NCBI GenBank assembly: GCA_029261255.1
Contig: JAJDBQ010000195.1
Span: forward strand, 1-64,000
Length of the DNA stretch: 64,000 nucleotides
Direction of reading: 5' to 3'
From: Nitrospirales bacterium
Lineage (GTDB): Bacteria > Nitrospirota > Nitrospiria > Nitrospirales > UBA8639
Positions 19,603 through 27,572 of the stretch are shown here, piece after piece; positions within the stretch are counted from its first letter, which is position 1; each line of letters begins with the position of its first letter. Position numbers and translations under genes: made by a program. The notes below the pieces were generated by a model that worked only from the letters and a program-made list of their open reading frames with translations, searched no databases and had not been told where the DNA came from.

Positions 19603-20523
19603 ATGATCTCTGAGGTTTCACACAATCCAGTTGAAAGGGAGGCCGTACCACTCCAGTTTATGATGGTCACGGGGACATCAGGGTCTGGTAAAACCCAGGC
19701 CCTTAAGTGTTTAGAGGATTTAGGGTTTTTTTGTGTTGATAATCTTCCGCCAGCCCTCTTTCAAAAATTTACTGAACTGTGTACGCAGCCCGGCAAAGAT
19801 GTGCAGAAGGTCGCTTTGGGGATTGATATTCGCGAACGCGCATTTTTTGACGATTTGCTGAGTAATTTAGAAGGCTTACAAGAAAACGGCTGTCAGGTTG
19901 AACTGTTGTTTTTAGAAGCCAATGACGACATTTTAGTCAGACGGTTTTCTGAATCACGTCGTCCGCATCCTCTCCTGCCTCAACGGCCTGTCATTGAAGG
20001 GATTCAATTGGAGCGGGAGCGTTTACAGGGTCTCCGAAACCGAGCACATCGGATCTTAGATACGTCAGATTTTTCAGTCCATGATTTAAAAACCTGGATC
20101 ATTCAACATTATCATGGACGGACTGATGAGCAAACGCTAAAAATTAATCTCTTAAGTTTTGGCTATAAATTTGGAGTGCCAGTTGACGTCGATGTCATGT
20201 TTGATGTGCGATTCCTTCGTAATCCACATTTTGTCCAAGATCTTCAACCGTTGACTGGGGAACATGCTGACATTCAACAGTTTGTTCTGGGGAATAAAGA
20301 AGGGAAGGATTTTTTAGGGCATTTGCAAAACTTTTTTACATTTTTACTCCCGTTATTCGAACGAGAACAGCGGAGTTATTTGACCATTGCCTTTGGCTGC
20401 ACAGGAGGACGACATCGCTCAGTGGCTATGGCGTTGTACATGAAAGACATTTTTAAAACCTTAGGCTATGAGGTGAATGTGAGGCATCGAGAGATTCAAA
20501 AAGAGATCATTGAGCCCGTATAG
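19603..20523 (+). CDS. rapZ: RapZ-family RNase adapter / nucleotide-binding protein
   Basis: The 306-residue protein has Walker A GTSGSGKTQA near residue 25, an N-terminal P-loop kinase-like domain and the C-terminal RapZ motif FGCTGGRHRSVAMA near residue 265. In enterobacteria RapZ guides RNase E to GlmZ; elsewhere the role is less defined. It follows rpoN, a widespread neighbourhood. Confidence 0.93.
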   Translation: MISEVSHNPVEREAVPLQFMMVTGTSGSGKTQALKCLEDLGFFCVDNLPPALFQKFTELCTQPGKDVQKVALGIDIRERAFFDDLLSNLEGLQENGCQVELLFLEANDDILVRRFSESRRPHPLLPQRPVIEGIQLERERLQGLRNRAHRILDTSDFSVHDLKTWIIQHYHGRTDEQTLKINLLSFGYKFGVPVDVDVMFDVRFLRNPHFVQDLQPLTGEHADIQQFVLGNKEGKDFLGHLQNFFTFLLPLFEREQRSYLTIAFGCTGGRHRSVAMALYMKDIFKTLGYEVNVRHREIQKEIIEPV

Positions 20524-20813
20524 GGTTTCAATGTTGTTCAGATCATTGAGACTGATGAAATCTACATTCCTCTTATCGTCATTCCTTTTCCTGCCTGCTG
20601 ATTGACCTAACATCCTGTTCCGTCATTTTCGTACTTTCGTTTGCCTAATGAGAGGGCTCTACCCCTTTGATCTTCGGTGTAGATGGCTTTCCCTCGATGG
20701 AATTTCCATTTATTGCTAAAGCATAAATACGTAATACTCATATTGAGTAATGGCAGAAACCAAGGCAGTACAGATACAACTAGAGACAATGACGGAATGG
20801 AATTGAGGTTACG

Positions 20814-21878
20814 TTGAGCGCATATAACTGGCAACAAATTGTTCGTTCGACCAAGACAATGTTTGCCCATGCGTCAAGGGCTACGGGTGTTGATATCGGA
20901 ACGAGCTTGATGAAGACCGTTGTCCTTCAGGCAGACCACAATGGGTTATCCTTAGTCGATTTCTCACTTCAATCCGTTTGCCAGACCGATAATCCTGATG
21001 AACGATCTTATGCTGGACTGATCGAATCCCTACAAGAAAAAATCAAGATTCCTTTCGGTACGATGGGAACGTCCCTATCGGGATCATCTGTGTTTGTTAA
21101 ATCGATGACTCTTCCTGCCATGACGGAGAAGGATCTTCGGGAGCATCTTACTTTAGAACTCGACCGGTATATTGCATTTGATGTTGAGGATGTCTATTGG
21201 GATGTCTATCGTCAGAATTCGTATTCTCAGCTCACAGCAGAACAGGAACATGTTCTCGTTGTTGCCAAAAAGGAATGTGTTGAGCGACGTGTGGAAGCGT
21301 TTCGTCAAGATGGGATGACGCTCCGATTTGTTGATGTGGATGCCTTTGCCCTGGTTAATTTAGCGGTCCACAACTATGGGTATGAAGGATCATGGTTGCT
21401 AGCCCATATCGGGCCAACAGGTATGGTTATGGTGGTTATCGTTGAAGGTGAACCGGTGTGTATTCGAAAAGTCCCCTACGATGTCGAATGGTATGGAGAA
21501 TTTTTTGAGCAAATATTTATCCAGAAGACCTCATTGGAGCAGAGGGAACCGAGGAGGAATTTGGAAACCTCTGAGACACTTCTGCTAGAGAAATTTGTAC
21601 AAGAAATGCGTAAGCAAATTTGTGAAACCTGGGAATCGTTCTCGGATCGTGCAACACCTGTCAGTAGTAGGAGAATTTTACTGTCTGGTGGATATACTGC
21701 GGCGCCTGGCATAGCATCAATCTTGGCGCAATCCATTGGTTATGAAATTCAGCTGTTGGATCCCTTTCAGTCGATCACGATTCCTACTGGTATTCAACAA
21801 GATGTGTGTTTTCAGAATGCGTCGCCATTAATGGGTGTGGCTGTGGGTATGGCGCTGCGTGGTGCTAGATATGATTGA
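20814..21878 (+). CDS. pilM: Type IV pilus assembly protein PilM
   Basis: The 354-residue actin-like ATPase shows GVDIGTSLMKTVVL at the front (phosphate-1 loop), the SHS2-type middle, and a phosphate-2-like ILLSGGYTAAPGIASIL segment. PilM binds the cytoplasmic tail of PilN. The TTG start at 20814 has TGAGGT five bases upstream; an ATG at 20859 is the alternative. The stop overlaps the pilN start. Confidence 0.88.
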   Translation: MSAYNWQQIVRSTKTMFAHASRATGVDIGTSLMKTVVLQADHNGLSLVDFSLQSVCQTDNPDERSYAGLIESLQEKIKIPFGTMGTSLSGSSVFVKSMTLPAMTEKDLREHLTLELDRYIAFDVEDVYWDVYRQNSYSQLTAEQEHVLVVAKKECVERRVEAFRQDGMTLRFVDVDAFALVNLAVHNYGYEGSWLLAHIGPTGMVMVVIVEGEPVCIRKVPYDVEWYGEFFEQIFIQKTSLEQREPRRNLETSETLLLEKFVQEMRKQICETWESFSDRATPVSSRRILLSGGYTAAPGIASILAQSIGYEIQLLDPFQSITIPTGIQQDVCFQNASPLMGVAVGMALRGARYD

Positions 21879-22437
21879 AATTAATTTAGCTCGGGAACTT
21901 TTGAATTCTGCTAGGTCAGTAGGAAAATCCTCTCAAGGCTATGGATGGGTAGGTGTTGTTCTCTGTTTGGGGATTGCCGCGGCAAGTTGGTCGTGGACTC
22001 AGAGCAAACAGCAAGCATTAGAAGTTTTACTTCAAGAGAAAGATGTTCAAACACAATCTTTTGTTAAGCTTCAAGCGACATTGAATCGGCTAGAGCAGTA
22101 TCAGAAGCACAAGCAACTTCTTCGTCGTGCTGTTCAAGAAAGACATGTGCAAGAGTTGGGGAAAGAACAGCCTATGGTCTTATTGCAGGGGGTGAAGCGC
22201 AGTATCGATGGCCTTGGCATTTGGTTGGATCATGTTCAAATGGCTGATCAGGCTGTTGAAATCCGAGGGCAATCTTTCTCTCACCAGGAAATCGAAAAAT
22301 ACATCGATTCACTAGAGAATCATCAAGTGATTCGGTCGTTGCCAGTTGTTGAAATCCTCGATCAAGTCGATAGCGAAGGAGAGAAGGTCTTTTCTTTTGT
22401 GATTCGCTTTGTCTTGGAATCACAGGTGAAGGCATGA
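21871..22437 (+). CDS. pilN: Type IV pilus assembly protein PilN
   Basis: The ATG at 21871 overlaps the pilM stop and starts with the PilN signature MIEINLARELLNSARS, the cytoplasmic peptide that docks on PilM. One membrane helix follows (about residues 28-46), then a coiled coil and a small periplasmic domain. Length is 188 residues. The TGA overlaps the pilO ATG. Confidence 0.88.
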   Translation: MIEINLARELLNSARSVGKSSQGYGWVGVVLCLGIAAASWSWTQSKQQALEVLLQEKDVQTQSFVKLQATLNRLEQYQKHKQLLRRAVQERHVQELGKEQPMVLLQGVKRSIDGLGIWLDHVQMADQAVEIRGQSFSHQEIEKYIDSLENHQVIRSLPVVEILDQVDSEGEKVFSFVIRFVLESQVKA

Positions 22438-23027
22438 TTCAACAGTGGGGTCAAACGACGGCCTGGCAGCGGGTTGTTCTCTTCGGCGTCACGATGCTTC
22501 TGTTTGTCATGGGGATACAGACCTGGGTTTGGGATTCGCTGGATCAGTCAATCATCACGTTAGATCAAGACATTGCAGCGTTGACTGAAAAGAATCAGGA
22601 ATCAACGAAGAGCATCGCGGTGTTACACAATGTAGAGCAAGATGTCGTAGCCCTACGCGAACAATTGCCTCCTAGTTTTACACCAATGCCGAGGAGTGTT
22701 GGACCAAATGCTTTTCGAAAAGACGTTGTCAATATTGCAAAACGAACGGGAGTGGTCGTGCATCTTTGGAACCCTCAACAGACGTTTGTGAATGCTCCAG
22801 AGCCTGATTCTTCACTCGATATTGTCGTAAGAGTGGAGGGACGTTTTTATGACACGGTTCAATTCATTAATGATGTACTCAAATTGTCATGGGTGCAAAC
22901 GGTCAATCCAATGATGCTTGCCAGAAAACAAGACCATAGCGGTGATTCTATAGTAAAGACTGATTTGACAATCAAGGGTTTTGTGTCGAAAGAAATCCAA
23001 AAGATGGACGATTTGTTGAAAACATAA
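22434..23027 (+). CDS. pilO: Type IV pilus assembly protein PilO
   Basis: The 197-residue protein has a single N-terminal membrane helix (about residues 13-33), a coiled coil, and a periplasmic ferredoxin-like domain containing VRVEGRFYDTVQFINDVLKL, the usual PilO pattern. PilO pairs with PilN in the alignment complex. Position and overlap with pilN support the call. Confidence 0.85.
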   Translation: MIQQWGQTTAWQRVVLFGVTMLLFVMGIQTWVWDSLDQSIITLDQDIAALTEKNQESTKSIAVLHNVEQDVVALREQLPPSFTPMPRSVGPNAFRKDVVNIAKRTGVVVHLWNPQQTFVNAPEPDSSLDIVVRVEGRFYDTVQFINDVLKLSWVQTVNPMMLARKQDHSGDSIVKTDLTIKGFVSKEIQKMDDLLKT

Positions 23028-23054
23028 GTCCTTGTGTTTAGTTGAGCAGGATCA

Positions 23055-23627
23055 ATGCGAAGAAAATTTAAGAATAGAGTAAAAATTTCTGTTGAGTGCT
23101 CCATTGCAAAACATACCATGAGTGCTTTCTTCTCTCGAATTCTAGGAATCATCATCTGTAGTCTATTGGTTGTCCCGATGTCTGCAGGCGAAGTTTTGGC
23201 TATTTCAATACTTCTTGAGAATCCCGTGATTAATCCGGTTCAGAAAGCGCCGGCACTTGTTGATATTAGAGAACAGCGTGATCCTTTCAATCCGATTAAG
23301 AAGCCACGATCTATTCCATCTGCTTCAAAAAAATCGAAGACTCGATCACCAAAAATTTCTGCAAACTCAACTCATGAATATCCTCATTGGAAATTGTTGG
23401 GGATCATTCAAGGGCAGTATGGGCGTTTGGCTGTTATTCAGACGTTGTCCGGAGAACGAATTTTTGTCGAGCCAGGCCCACAACCTATCCGTGATGGATG
23501 GATTATTAAGACCATTAGCGAGGCCGAAGTTCATTTGGAGCATGCGTCTTCCGCATCTAGGGGAAAGAGTCGTTCACAGCCAAAGACCTTGATCCTTTCA
23601 TTTCCAACTATTGGGGAATCTTCCTAA
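23055..23627 (+). CDS. pilP: PilP-like type IV pilus protein
   Basis: The 190-residue protein has an N-terminal hydrophobic signal (about residues 22-50), a proline-rich linker with the PilP-type motif RDPFNPI, and a C-terminal beta domain (WKLLGIIQGQYGRLAVIQT). PilP normally links PilNO to the secretin PilQ. It follows pilO by 27 bases. No secretin gene follows; the next gene is aroC. Confidence 0.75.
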   Translation: MRRKFKNRVKISVECSIAKHTMSAFFSRILGIIICSLLVVPMSAGEVLAISILLENPVINPVQKAPALVDIREQRDPFNPIKKPRSIPSASKKSKTRSPKISANSTHEYPHWKLLGIIQGQYGRLAVIQTLSGERIFVEPGPQPIRDGWIIKTISEAEVHLEHASSASRGKSRSQPKTLILSFPTIGESS

Positions 23628-23745
23628 AAATTCCAGTTGAGAAAGACCAGAAAAACCTTCATAATCTCTCACTCCGTTTTTGTTCTACGCCATCAAAATT
23701 TAAATAAATTTAGGGGTTACTACTTACCAGGGATAGGGGTTTTGT

Positions 23746-24906
23746 ATGTTGAGATTTTTAAATGCGGGTGAATCCCACGGGAGAGGGCTAATGGCGGTAG
23801 TGGAGGGGGTGCCATCAGGGTTACCCGTTACAGCTGATGGTATCAACGCTGACCTTATCCGCAGACAAGGCGGGTATGGACGGGGCGGTCGTATGCGCAT
23901 TGAAAAAGATCGAATCGAATTTATGTGTGGTGTCCGAAAAGGACTGACATTAGGCAATCCGCTTGGCCTCATGATTTGGAATAAAGATTGGGAAAATTGG
24001 AAAGACATTATGGCGTCCGAGCCAGGACCACCTTCAACTGAGCGGGTCGTGACTCGCCCAAGGCCAGGTCATGCGGATTTAGTTGGGGCTATCAAGTACG
24101 GTCATCGTGATATTCGGAATGTGTTGGAGAAGGCCAGTGCGCGGGAAACGGCCATTCGTGTGGCGATTGGTGGGGTTGCCAAAGCGCTATTGGCACAATT
24201 TGATATGCAGGTCGTGAGTTATACGATGAACATTGGCGAGATCGCAGCACCCAGCCCGAGTGATCCTTTAGCAGCGTATCAAGAAGCGGAACAATCGGAT
24301 GTGCGATGTCATGATCCCGAAGCAGCGAAAAAGATGATTGAGTACATTCGTGGGGCCAAGCATAAGGGCGATTCGTTAGGAGGAATTTTTGAAGTTGTGG
24401 TGACGAATCCCCCCATTGGTTTGGGAACATATGCCCAATGGGATCGACGGTTAACGGCCCGTTTAGCCATGGCAGCCATGAGCATTCAAGCCATGAAGGG
24501 CGTGGAAATCGGCATGGGCTTTGAGTCGGCACGTCGATATGGTTCAGAAGTTCATGATGATATCTATTTCGATGAGGCGGCCGGACAATTTATTCGCAAG
24601 TCGAACAATGCGGGTGGGTTAGAAGGCGGAATTACGAATGGGCAATCTATTATCGTGCGTGTGGCCATGAAGCCGATTGCGACCTTATATACACCGAAAG
24701 ACAGTGTGGACATTGAGACCAAAGAGCCATTTAAGGCCACGGTTGAACGATCCGATATTTGTACCGTTCCAGCAGCTGGTGTGGTTGGTGAGGCGGTCAT
24801 TGCCTATGAAATGGCGAATGCCCTCATTGAAAAATTTGGAGGAGACACGTTGGATGAGATGAAGCGAAACTTTGAGGCCTATCAAGAGTATGTTCGCTCA
24901 TTTTAA
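23746..24906 (+). CDS. aroC: Chorismate synthase
   Basis: The 386-residue enzyme makes chorismate from EPSP using reduced FMN, the last step of the shikimate pathway. Signatures are NAGESHGRGLMAVVEGVPSG at the N-terminus, RRQGGYGRGGRM, the histidine region RPGHADLVGAIKYGHRDIRN and RASARET-like KASARETAIR. An inverted spacing of 118 bases separates it from pilP, so it may have its own promoter. Confidence 0.97.
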   Translation: MLRFLNAGESHGRGLMAVVEGVPSGLPVTADGINADLIRRQGGYGRGGRMRIEKDRIEFMCGVRKGLTLGNPLGLMIWNKDWENWKDIMASEPGPPSTERVVTRPRPGHADLVGAIKYGHRDIRNVLEKASARETAIRVAIGGVAKALLAQFDMQVVSYTMNIGEIAAPSPSDPLAAYQEAEQSDVRCHDPEAAKKMIEYIRGAKHKGDSLGGIFEVVVTNPPIGLGTYAQWDRRLTARLAMAAMSIQAMKGVEIGMGFESARRYGSEVHDDIYFDEAAGQFIRKSNNAGGLEGGITNGQSIIVRVAMKPIATLYTPKDSVDIETKEPFKATVERSDICTVPAAGVVGEAVIAYEMANALIEKFGGDTLDEMKRNFEAYQEYVRSF

Positions 24907-24975
24907 GATTTCGTGCATGTCCGTCTTCTGTTGCCTACCTGTTTTATTCATGACCCCTTGATGTGATTGTTGTTT

Positions 24976-26139
24976 ATGAGGATCGTTCCTGCCGTAAATA
25001 GCGTTCCGGTGATTTTAGCTGATCGAAGCTACGAGATTGTCATCCAATCAGGTATCTTGAAGAACATAGGCGATGTTCTTCAAGAGGTAGGGTGCTCTAG
25101 TCGCGTCGCGATTGTGACCAACCCGATTGTCAGAAAATTGTATGGGCGCGAGGTGCATCGAGCGTTAACTCAAGCTGGGTTTTCACCGTTCTTCATCATG
25201 ATTCCCGATGGAGAGCAGGCGAAGACCATGAAGTGGCTCGATAAAATTTTAGATGCTCTCGTCACGCAACGCATTGAGCGCAAGGATGTCGTCTTGGCCT
25301 TAGGTGGTGGAGTCACCGGAGATGTGGCAGGATTTGCGGCATCATCCTTTCTGCGAGGCATTCCTTTTGTTCAGGTGCCGACGACATTGGTCGCTCAAGT
25401 TGATTCAAGTGTCGGTGGGAAAACGGGAGTCAATCATAAACAAGGGAAGAACCTGATTGGAGCGTTTTATCAGCCACAAGTCGTGGTTGTTGATCCCCTC
25501 GTACTCAAAACCCTTCCGTCTCGGCAATGGATGGCGGGTCTCGCTGAGGTCATTAAGTACGGGATGATCGCTGACGAAGATTTTTTTGACTTCCTGGAAC
25601 AACATGTCGATGGACTACAAAATCAGTCTGGTGACGTGATTCCACATATCCTTAGGCGATGCTGTGAGATTAAAGCTGAGGTGGTTGCGAGTGATGAACG
25701 TGAATCTGGGAGGAGACGAATTTTAAACTATGGCCATACCGTTGGGCATGCCTTAGAAGCCTTCGGTCATTATAGGAAATGGATACATGGCGAAGCCGTG
25801 GGACTTGGCATGATTCAAGAAGCTTCGATGGCGCATTATCTCGGAATGTGTTCGAAAGAGGTTGTCGCACGTCAGGATGATCTCATTAAGAGAGTCGGAT
25901 TGCCGACAGCCCTTCCTGCGAAAATGGAGTTTCTCGATCTTTGGAACGCGATGCAACATGATAAAAAAGTTATAAATGGTGATATTCATTGTGTCTTGCC
26001 CACGCGAATTGGAGAGGTGCAGCTGGTCCCTTTAGTGCGTGAAACCATTCGGAAATGGTTTTCGCACCAACACGCATCTTCTGCCAAGTTTGCGAAGGTC
26101 GTAGGGAAATCTCCATCTCGGCCGGCAAAGAAAAAATAA
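24976..26139 (+). CDS. aroB: 3-dehydroquinate synthase
   Basis: The enzyme cyclises DAHP to 3-dehydroquinate with NAD and a divalent metal. It shows the NAD-binding GGGVTGDVAGFAAS, the VDSSVGGKTGVNH loop, the metal-ligand region GLAEVIKYGMI and RRILNYGHTVGHALE. I prefer ATG at 24976 to TTG at 24967. The C-terminal basic tail of about 15 residues is extra. The GAF-ANTAR gene starts two bases after its stop. Confidence 0.96.
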   Translation: MRIVPAVNSVPVILADRSYEIVIQSGILKNIGDVLQEVGCSSRVAIVTNPIVRKLYGREVHRALTQAGFSPFFIMIPDGEQAKTMKWLDKILDALVTQRIERKDVVLALGGGVTGDVAGFAASSFLRGIPFVQVPTTLVAQVDSSVGGKTGVNHKQGKNLIGAFYQPQVVVVDPLVLKTLPSRQWMAGLAEVIKYGMIADEDFFDFLEQHVDGLQNQSGDVIPHILRRCCEIKAEVVASDERESGRRRILNYGHTVGHALEAFGHYRKWIHGEAVGLGMIQEASMAHYLGMCSKEVVARQDDLIKRVGLPTALPAKMEFLDLWNAMQHDKKVINGDIHCVLPTRIGEVQLVPLVRETIRKWFSHQHASSAKFAKVVGKSPSRPAKKK

Positions 26140-26140
26140 C

Positions 26141-27394
26141 ATGGCACGCGCAAAACAATTAACCACGGAAGAGCTGAAACAGCAAGTTCGGGAACGGACT
26201 CGAGAAGTTCAACTTCTCCATCGGATCAGCGAATCCATTAGTGGGACGTTGGAGCAGGCTACTGTGTTGAAGCAAATAGTCGAAGTGGTTGTTGAGGTGA
26301 CAAAAGCCGATGCCTGTTTACTGTATTTGATTTCTGAAAATAAAGACGAACTGATTTTGCGAGCCTCAAAAAACCCACATCCTCGTCTGATTGGTCGGAT
26401 CTCCATAGGATTGGGAGAAGGTATAACCGGATGGGTTGCTCGTGAAAAAGTCCCTGTGGTCGTTCCTCGAAACGCGAGCGATGACGCACGGTTCAAGTTT
26501 TTTCATCGGTTGCCAGAAGATCGCTATCAAGCGTTTGTCTCGGTGCCCATCATGAGTAAAGGTGAAATTATTGGCGTCATTAATGTTCAACATAAGCGAT
26601 CAAAGAGGTATACCGAACAAACCCTCGCGTTATTGCTGACCATTGCGAATCAAGTGGGAGGCGCCATTGCGAATGCCAGGTTATATGATGACATGCGGGG
26701 AAAAGCTCGTCGCCTCGAAACACTGTCACAAGTATCGGAAATGGTGGCATCGGATCGATTGATTGAAGATGTGTTGCAATTGATTGTGACGGTCACTGCG
26801 CAATTAACAAGTTCCAAGATATGTTCGATTATGCTCGTTGACGAAAAATCTGGAGAACTTCGAATTACGGCGACTCAGAGTTTAAGCGATGCGTATCGGC
26901 GAAAGCCGCCATTAAAAGTTGGGCAGAGTATGAGTGGGAGGGCGGTGCAGGAGCAACGGCCAGTGTATGTGCCAGACGTTACGGCAGAAGGTGGGTATTT
27001 TTATCGAGATTTGGCGAAGAAAGAGGGGTTGCATTCGTTGTTATCCGTTCCTATGTTGATAAAGAATAATGTGATTGGGGTCATTAATGTCTATACCTCA
27101 TCGCATCATGTTTTTTCAGATGAGGAAATGAAGACTTTGCAAGCCATTGCCAATCAATCAGCTGTGGCTATTGAACATACTCGCCTGCTGGAAAAATCGT
27201 TTGAAATGCAAGAAGCCATGGAAGTTCGAAAACAGGTTGAGCGTGCCAAAGGCTTTCTCATGGCTTCAAAAGGTTTGTCTGAACCCGAGGCCTTTCGTCT
27301 CATGCAACGACAAAGTATGAATTTGAGGAAATCGATGCGTGAAATTGCTGATGCCATCATTTTGGCGGAAGAACTTCAGCAAGCAACTCAATAA
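26141..27394 (+). CDS. GAF-GAF-ANTAR transcription antitermination regulator
   Basis: The 417-residue protein starts with a short coiled coil (ELKQQVRERTREVQLLHRIS), then has two GAF sensor domains at about residues 30-180 and 200-345, each with the GEGITGWVA or GQSMSGRAV loop and the VPIMSKGEIIGVINV strand. The C-terminus (about 366-410) is an ANTAR RNA-binding domain: VERAKGFLMASKGLSEPEAF, then QRQSMNLRKSMREIADAI. ANTAR proteins bind paired hairpins with six-base loops and prevent terminator formation. Such hairpins lie immediately downstream, before nadE. The GAF ligand is unknown. It has no receiver domain, so control is probably by a small molecule or by a partner kinase. Confidence 0.9.
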   Translation: MARAKQLTTEELKQQVRERTREVQLLHRISESISGTLEQATVLKQIVEVVVEVTKADACLLYLISENKDELILRASKNPHPRLIGRISIGLGEGITGWVAREKVPVVVPRNASDDARFKFFHRLPEDRYQAFVSVPIMSKGEIIGVINVQHKRSKRYTEQTLALLLTIANQVGGAIANARLYDDMRGKARRLETLSQVSEMVASDRLIEDVLQLIVTVTAQLTSSKICSIMLVDEKSGELRITATQSLSDAYRRKPPLKVGQSMSGRAVQEQRPVYVPDVTAEGGYFYRDLAKKEGLHSLLSVPMLIKNNVIGVINVYTSSHHVFSDEEMKTLQAIANQSAVAIEHTRLLEKSFEMQEAMEVRKQVERAKGFLMASKGLSEPEAFRLMQRQSMNLRKSMREIADAIILAEELQQATQ

Positions 27395-27447
27395 CGTAAG
27401 CCATTCTGGATGCCGTATATGTGGAGGTTAGCGCGGCAGGGGGTAGT

Positions 27448-27476
27448 TTGAAGAGACGATCTGCCACGAGTATAAT
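27448..27476 (+). promoter_or_regulatory. Sigma-70-type promoter for the nadE leader
   Basis: TTGAAG at 27448-27453 and a perfect TATAAT at 27471-27476 are separated by 17 bases. Transcription would start near 27482-27484, just before the first leader hairpin, leaving a leader of about 90 bases. Confidence 0.7.
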
Positions 27477-27488
27477 CACTCAAATGGC

Positions 27489-27541
27489 CGACAATGATGT
27501 CGTCAGCTCACATAGATATTTGAGTAGGACAATGGCGTCCT
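27489..27541 (+). promoter_or_regulatory. ANTAR-type dual hexaloop antiterminator element
   Basis: Hairpin 1 is CGAC (27489-27492), loop AATGAT, GTCG (27499-27502). Hairpin 2 is AGGAC (27526-27530), loop AATGGC, GTCCT (27537-27541). Both loops have six bases with A at position 1 and G at position 4, the pattern known for EutV/NasR-type ANTAR targets. The 3' arm of hairpin 2 is also the 5' arm of the terminator, so forming one excludes the other. The linker is 23 bases. Confidence 0.75.
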
Positions 27542-27572
27542 CAGTTCCTTTCGGGACAGAGGACGTTTTTTT
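27536..27572 (+). terminator. Conditional terminator in the nadE leader
   Basis: Bases 27536-27548 pair with 27553-27565 around a TTTC loop; the 13-position stem has one A-A mismatch (27543/27558) and one T-G pair. Seven T residues (27566-27572) follow and run directly into the ATG at 27573. The GAGGA of the ribosome-binding site (27559-27563) is in the 3' arm, so the hairpin should also block translation. Confidence 0.85.

Noticed and set aside
20740-20790. Possible sigma-54 promoter before pilM (TGGCAG-N5-AAGGCA)
   Set aside because: The -12 element lacks TTGC and the -24 element lacks the final C; the match is too weak.
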